DNA from: DAOQAK01 sp043801235
GTDB lineage: Bacteria > Bacteroidota > Bacteroidia > Bacteroidales > CG2-30-32-10
Length of the DNA stretch: 17,180 bases
Reading direction: 5' to 3'
NCBI GenBank assembly: GCA_043801235.1
Contig: JAZDMF010000408.1
Span: forward strand, 1-17,180
The notes under the pieces were generated by a model. It was not told the origin of the DNA, made no database searches, and was given only the letters and a program-made list of their open reading frames with translations. The number at the start of each line of letters is the position of its first letter. Position 1 is the first letter of the stretch. Of this stretch, positions 14,115 through 17,180 are shown one piece after another. A program made the translations under genes and the position numbers.

Positions 14115-14798
14115 ATGAAAATAACTATTGACGGAATAAATTTTGATGCACCCAAAGGGTGGACCATACTTGAAGCGGCAAAATTTCTTGGATTAGAAAT
14201 ACCAACTTTATGTTATAATGAAGGGCTTTCAACTTGGGGTGGATGCCGGTTATGTGTTGTGGAAATAGGAGAAGGAGAAAACTCAAAAATAGTTTCTTCC
14301 TGTACTTATCCTGCAGAAGATGGGCTTAAAGTTCGCACAGCATCAAAACGTGTAATACGGGCAAGAAAAATGGTGCTTGAGTTATTAATCGCCCAATGTC
14401 CCACTTCTAAAGTACTTCAGGATTTAGCTGCAAAAATGGGCTTGCAGCAGGTACGGTTTACTCCGAAATGGGAAAAATGTATCTTCTGCGGCCTGTGTGT
14501 AAGAATGTGTCAGGAACAAATGGTAGCAAATGCTATTGGTTACATAAGCAGAGGTAATAAACTTAAAATTAACACCCCTTTTAATAGTAATTCTGATGAA
14601 TGCAGGAGATGCGGCGGATGTATGTACATCTGTCCTGTTTGTATGTCAAGGTGTGAAGGAATAAATCCTGAAACAGTTCTTTGCGGAAGATGCGAAAACT
14701 CACTTCAGCCTACCTGTACAGAACTTAACGATAATTTCAATTGCTGGATGGGCATGAAAGGGGATTGCGGTACTTGTGTACCGGTAAAAACAAAATAG
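14115..14798 (+). CDS. NuoG/HydA-type iron-sulfur electron-transfer subunit without a catalytic domain
   Basis: The 227-residue protein begins with a plant-type [2Fe-2S] domain (C33, C44 and C47 in WGGCRLC, C63). Next comes the linker helix that in NuoG and HydA carries a His-Cys cluster motif; here only one cysteine (C95, IAQCPTS) remains, so that cluster is probably absent. A bacterial-ferredoxin-like domain follows with C122, C125, C128, C132 and C163, C166, C169, C173, enough for two [4Fe-4S] clusters. The tail adds C176, C180, C190, C193, C201, C210, C218 and C221, an unusually cysteine-rich end that might bind zinc or another cluster. It is the counterpart of the BfuA/HydA electron-wire region with the H-cluster domain missing, so this is not a hydrogenase. 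It likely connects the NuoF-GltD subunit with ferredoxin or with the GltB-like protein. Confidence 0.9.
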   Translation: MKITIDGINFDAPKGWTILEAAKFLGLEIPTLCYNEGLSTWGGCRLCVVEIGEGENSKIVSSCTYPAEDGLKVRTASKRVIRARKMVLELLIAQCPTSKVLQDLAAKMGLQQVRFTPKWEKCIFCGLCVRMCQEQMVANAIGYISRGNKLKINTPFNSNSDECRRCGGCMYICPVCMSRCEGINPETVLCGRCENSLQPTCTELNDNFNCWMGMKGDCGTCVPVKTK

Positions 14799-14822
14799 TC
14801 ATTCAATAGTCATTAATAACCG

Positions 14823-14902
14823 AATGACAGCAAAGCGAATGACAATCGTATGACAGCGAAGCAAATGACAATCGTATGATAGCGAAGCCAAATGACAAAT
14901 CG
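14823..14902 (+). repeat. Imperfect tandem repeats (about 26 bp) inside the operon
   Basis: Units start with AATGAC and carry AGCGAAGC: a short first unit at 14823-14837, two nearly identical full units at 14838-14863 and 14864-14890, and a partial unit at 14891-14902. The full units share AATGACAATCGTATGA and differ by one substitution and one extra base. They fill the gap between the NuoG-like and GltB-like genes. There are no spacers, so this is not a CRISPR array. Confidence 0.8.
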
Positions 14903-14944
14903 AAAAATATGAAATAAAGAAAATAAAAAATAAAAAATAATTAA

Positions 14945-14955
14945 TAAGGAGGAAT
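14945..14955 (+). promoter_or_regulatory. Strong Shine-Dalgarno (AAGGAGGA) ahead of the GltB-like gene
   Basis: A perfect AGGAGG core lies seven bases before the ATG at 14960. Every other gene in the cluster has only A-rich sequence ahead of its start, as is normal in Bacteroidota. This suggests the GltB-like subunit is translated more strongly or separately. Confidence 0.75.
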
Positions 14956-14959
14956 AAAA

Positions 14960-16546
14960 ATGAGTTTGACAAAAATTAATGCTACAGCGGCAACATTAAC
15001 TAAAAACAGAACGGAAGGTTCAGTAGTACCTGCCAGTGGAATGTGCGTTACCTGTATTGATGGCTGTATCGGTATGTGCGAAATTGGTAAATCGGCTTAT
15101 CGCGGACATGAAGTTATTTACCCGCAACCATTCGGAGTAATAACCGCTGCTTGTGAAAAGTCTTATCCGGTTGACTACTCTCATTTTAATATTCTTAGTG
15201 GAGTGGTTGGCGCCAAAGGTATTGATGAAGATAGCGATAAAGCTATTTTCCCGAATGTTAATCTTGAAGTAAAATTCGGACATGATAATGGTATAAAATT
15301 CAAGCTCCCGATTATGATACCCGGTATTGGCTCAACAAATATAGCAAAAAATAACTGGGAAGGACTTGCCATTGGTACTGCATTAGCCGGAACAGGATTA
15401 ACCATCGGCGAAAATGTGGTAGGTATGGATCCCGAAGCTGTAATTAAAAACGGGAAAGTAGTTGATACAGTTGACCTAAAAAGGAGAGTAAAACTCTTTA
15501 CGGATCATCAGATAGATGGCTATGGTGCAATCATTGTTCAGGCAAATGTTGAAGATACTCGTTTAGGTGTGCAGGAATATGCACTAAAAGAATTAGGTGT
15601 AAAATGTGTTGAACTGAAGTGGGGACAGGGAGCAAAAAATATCGGCGGTGAAGTAAAAATAAAAGACCTGAAAAAAGCACAATTACTCCAGGAACGTGGT
15701 TATATTGTATTACCGAATCCTTCCGATCCTCATATAATAAAAGCTTTTGAAAGCGGCGCTTTTACCGAATTTGAACGTCATTCAAGAGTAGGTATGGTTA
15801 CAGAAGAAGGCTTTGCCCAGCGTGTAGAAGAACTCCGTAAAGCCGGTGCAAAATATATATTCCTGAAAACAGGGGCTTATGGACCTGCTGACCTTGCAAG
15901 AGCTGTCAAATTTGTTTCAAAATATAAACTTGACTTACTCACTGTTGATGGTGCAGGAGGAGGAACCGGTATGAGCCCATGGAGAATGATGAATGAATGG
16001 GGTGTTCCGCCTGTTGAATTACATACTTTAACTTATCGCTATGTCAAGCAACTGGCAGATAAAGGCGAATACTTTCCTGCTATTGCATTCGCCGGTGGTT
16101 TTACTTTTGAAGATCAAATGTTCAAAGGACTTGCCTTAGGAGCTCCTTTTGTAAAGCTTATAGGTATGGCAAGAGCTCCGATTGCTGCTGCTATGGTAGG
16201 TAAAACAATAGGCAATGCTGTAAAAAATAATCAGACTCCGGTATATGTTGAACGATTTGGCACTTCAATTGACCAGATATTCGTTACCGCTAATGAATTA
16301 CGTAATAAAGTCGGAAATGAAGAGTTTGAAAAAATACCAACAGGCGCTATCGGTTTATACACCTATTACGAACGTCTTGCACAAGGCTTAAGACAACTTA
16401 TGGCCGGTACAAGAAAATTCGCTTTACCATATATCTCCAGAAATGATATTGCTTCCTTAACCAAAGAAGCTAGCGAAGTTAGTGGAATTCCCTATATTAT
16501 GGATTATCAAAAAGAAGAAGCACAAAAAATTCTTAACAGTAAATAA
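14960..16546 (+). CDS. FMN-binding glutamate-synthase-like protein (GltB central-domain type)
   Basis: A 528-residue protein matching the FMN-binding alpha/beta-barrel of glutamate synthase in the short 'archaeal-type' form. Recognisable parts are 'KLPIMIPGIGSTNIAKNNWE' (115-134), GTALAGTGLTIGEN (139-152), ELKWGQGAKNIGGEVKI (218-234), VDGAGGGTGMSPW (329-341) and 'AIAFAGGFTFEDQMFKGLAL' (374-393). There is no glutaminase domain and no GXGXG domain, so glutamine hydrolysis is not encoded here. The C-terminal cysteine motif that binds [3Fe-4S] in classical GltB is absent: no cysteine occurs after C216. Instead an N-terminal CVTCIDGCIGMC places C29, C32, C36 and C40 ready for a [4Fe-4S] cluster. 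It follows the NuoE/NuoF-GltD/NuoG set by 161 bases and has its own strong ribosome-binding site. The reaction could be ammonia-dependent glutamate synthesis, its reverse, or a different FMN chemistry. Family is firm; activity is open. Confidence 0.9.
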   Translation: MSLTKINATAATLTKNRTEGSVVPASGMCVTCIDGCIGMCEIGKSAYRGHEVIYPQPFGVITAACEKSYPVDYSHFNILSGVVGAKGIDEDSDKAIFPNVNLEVKFGHDNGIKFKLPIMIPGIGSTNIAKNNWEGLAIGTALAGTGLTIGENVVGMDPEAVIKNGKVVDTVDLKRRVKLFTDHQIDGYGAIIVQANVEDTRLGVQEYALKELGVKCVELKWGQGAKNIGGEVKIKDLKKAQLLQERGYIVLPNPSDPHIIKAFESGAFTEFERHSRVGMVTEEGFAQRVEELRKAGAKYIFLKTGAYGPADLARAVKFVSKYKLDLLTVDGAGGGTGMSPWRMMNEWGVPPVELHTLTYRYVKQLADKGEYFPAIAFAGGFTFEDQMFKGLALGAPFVKLIGMARAPIAAAMVGKTIGNAVKNNQTPVYVERFGTSIDQIFVTANELRNKVGNEEFEKIPTGAIGLYTYYERLAQGLRQLMAGTRKFALPYISRNDIASLTKEASEVSGIPYIMDYQKEEAQKILNSK

Positions 16547-16586
16547 TGAACAAATGATTTTTTTTATATAAAGAAATGGATACATT

Positions 16587-16652
16587 ATGACTGTTAAATG
16601 TGAAAAATGCGGTAGCTCTCGTTGCTTAAAAAACGGAAAAAATGTGCGATGA
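16587..16652 (+). pseudogene. Fragment of an IS transposase zinc-ribbon N-terminus
   Basis: An ATG at 16587 opens 21 codons, MTVKCEKCGSSRC followed by LKNGKNVR, then a TGA. The CxxCGS...KNGK pattern is that of the zinc-ribbon head of IS1/InsA-like and related transposases, which would normally continue with G.QRY.C. The match breaks off exactly where the next remnant begins. It is too short for certainty but fits an IS-mediated deletion. Confidence 0.4.
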
Positions 16653-17061
16653 GATAGATATGCTCATTGCATGGATGCTGAAAGAAAAGAGATAATATAT
16701 TCTTATCGGACCCGGCAGATGGGGTACGCGCGACAGGTTCATAGGCATTCCTGTTGTATGGTCGCAAATATCCAATGCGAAAGTTATTGCCGAGGTGTGT
16801 CTGGATGAATTTCCTCTTGATGCCTCGCTGGGTTCACATTTCTTTCATAATATGATTTCAATGAATGTTGGCTATTTTTCTGTTAAGCATAATTCGCTCA
16901 TAGATTATATCAACTGGGATGTGTTCTCGCAGCAGGAAGTTGTTACAGAGACAAAATATTTCCGCCATGTCCGTTTTAAAAATCCTGTGAACGTATTTAT
17001 GGACGGCAAAAAAAGAGTTTCATTAATTTATTTCGGAACGGAAAAAAACAGTAAGGGATAA
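16648..17061 (+). pseudogene. C-terminal remnant of a PEP/pyruvate-binding (PEP synthase-like) protein
   Basis: The frame from 16648 translates to DEIDMLIAWMLKEKR, a TAA stop at 16693-16695, then YILIGPGRWGTRDRFIGIPV and onward through VWSQISNAKVIAEV, 'LDASLGSHFFHNMISMNVGY' and 'TETKYFRHVRFKNPVNVFMDG' to a TAA at 17059-17061. This matches the C-terminal end of large Bacteroidota proteins with a PEP-synthase-like PEP/pyruvate-binding domain. The nonsense codon replaces what is usually a basic residue before YILIGPGRWG, and the remaining several hundred residues are missing, so only about 138 codons survive. A related gene starts one base after the stop. Confidence 0.75.
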
Positions 17062-17062
17062 T

Positions 17063-17180
17063 ATGTCAGGTACAAAATACATTTATAACGAGGAATTTTC
17101 CACCGATAAGCATTATTTCAACGATATTTCCTTCAATAAGCTAATGCAGAAACGCATTAACAATGTATTGCTTGTATGTA
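17063..17180 (+). CDS. PEP/pyruvate-binding domain protein, N-terminus only (runs off the right edge)
   Basis: The ATG at 17063 opens 39 codons to the window edge, starting MSGTKYIYNEEFSTDKHYF and reaching FNKLMQKRINNVLLVC. The 'F..LMQkRi.niLLv' stretch is how the Bacteroidota PEP/pyruvate-binding domain proteins (about 1000 residues, with a response-regulator-like segment before the PEP synthase-like domain) commonly begin. AAGGG lies a few bases upstream. The start follows the stop of the truncated upstream relative by one base, which points to an ancestral tandem pair. Identification rests on only 39 residues plus context. Confidence 0.6.
   Translation, partial: MSGTKYIYNEEFSTDKHYFNDISFNKLMQKRINNVLLVC

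Noticed and set aside
9914..14798. HydABC [FeFe]-hydrogenase or respiratory complex I
   Set aside because: The NuoG/HydA-like subunit has no H-cluster domain, and there are no membrane Nuo subunits or NuoB/C/D genes. The GltD and GltB modules take the place of the catalytic part.
14823..14902. CRISPR array
   Set aside because: Repeats are adjacent without unique spacers, unit number is tiny, and no cas genes are present.
16795..17061. Independent 88-residue gene starting at GTG 16795
   Set aside because: The same frame continues upstream with unmistakable PEP synthase-like sequence (LIGPGRWGTRDRF), so it is part of a larger truncated gene, not a short gene.

Overview
The window looks like an AT-rich chromosomal segment from an anaerobic Bacteroidota (Bacteroidales/Marinilabiliales-like) bacterium. 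The evidence is the TAnnTTTG-type promoter boxes, the near absence of Shine-Dalgarno sequences, a remnant of a type IX secretion (T9SS) C-terminal sorting domain, a DUF4421-like outer-membrane protein and PEP/pyruvate-binding proteins of the Bacteroidota type. No phage, plasmid or CRISPR locus is visible.

Left part (1-4200): the 5' portion of a PAS-domain protein on the minus strand; about 800 bases of repeat-rich intergenic DNA; tRNA-Ser(CGA) with its terminator; an SPL-family radical SAM protein; then about 730 non-coding bases holding a decayed T9SS sorting tail; then a secreted DUF4421-like protein.

Middle (4200-9500): housekeeping genes with little shared logic. These are an RlmD/RumA-family rRNA uracil methyltransferase, a FeoB iron transporter core that lacks its GTPase domain, shikimate kinase, and NADP-type glutamate dehydrogenase. 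Large hairpins lie in the gaps.

Right part (9500-16550), the most interesting region: a four-gene plus-strand cluster divergent from gdhA. Its order is a NuoE-like protein with a cysteine-rich tail, a 1074-residue fusion of NuoF-like and GltD-like enzymes, a NuoG/HydA-type iron-sulfur protein without a hydrogenase domain, and an FMN-binding glutamate-synthase-like (GltB) protein. The NuoE/NuoF/NuoG-type trio matches the HydABC ('Bfu') electron-bifurcating core. The GltD module adds a second pyridine-nucleotide site, and the GltB-like protein would be the substrate-specific end. I infer a soluble complex linking NADH, NADPH, probably ferredoxin, and a glutamate/2-oxoglutarate-type or unknown reaction. 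Glutamate dehydrogenase next door shares part of that chemistry. The GltB-like protein lacks both a glutaminase domain and the usual [3Fe-4S] cysteines, so its true reaction is open.

Right edge (16550-17180): a short transposase-like zinc-ribbon fragment abuts the C-terminal remnant of a PEP/pyruvate-binding (PEP synthase-like) protein. An apparently intact relative begins one base later and runs off the window. Non-coding gaps across the whole window carry several families of short repeated words and hairpins.
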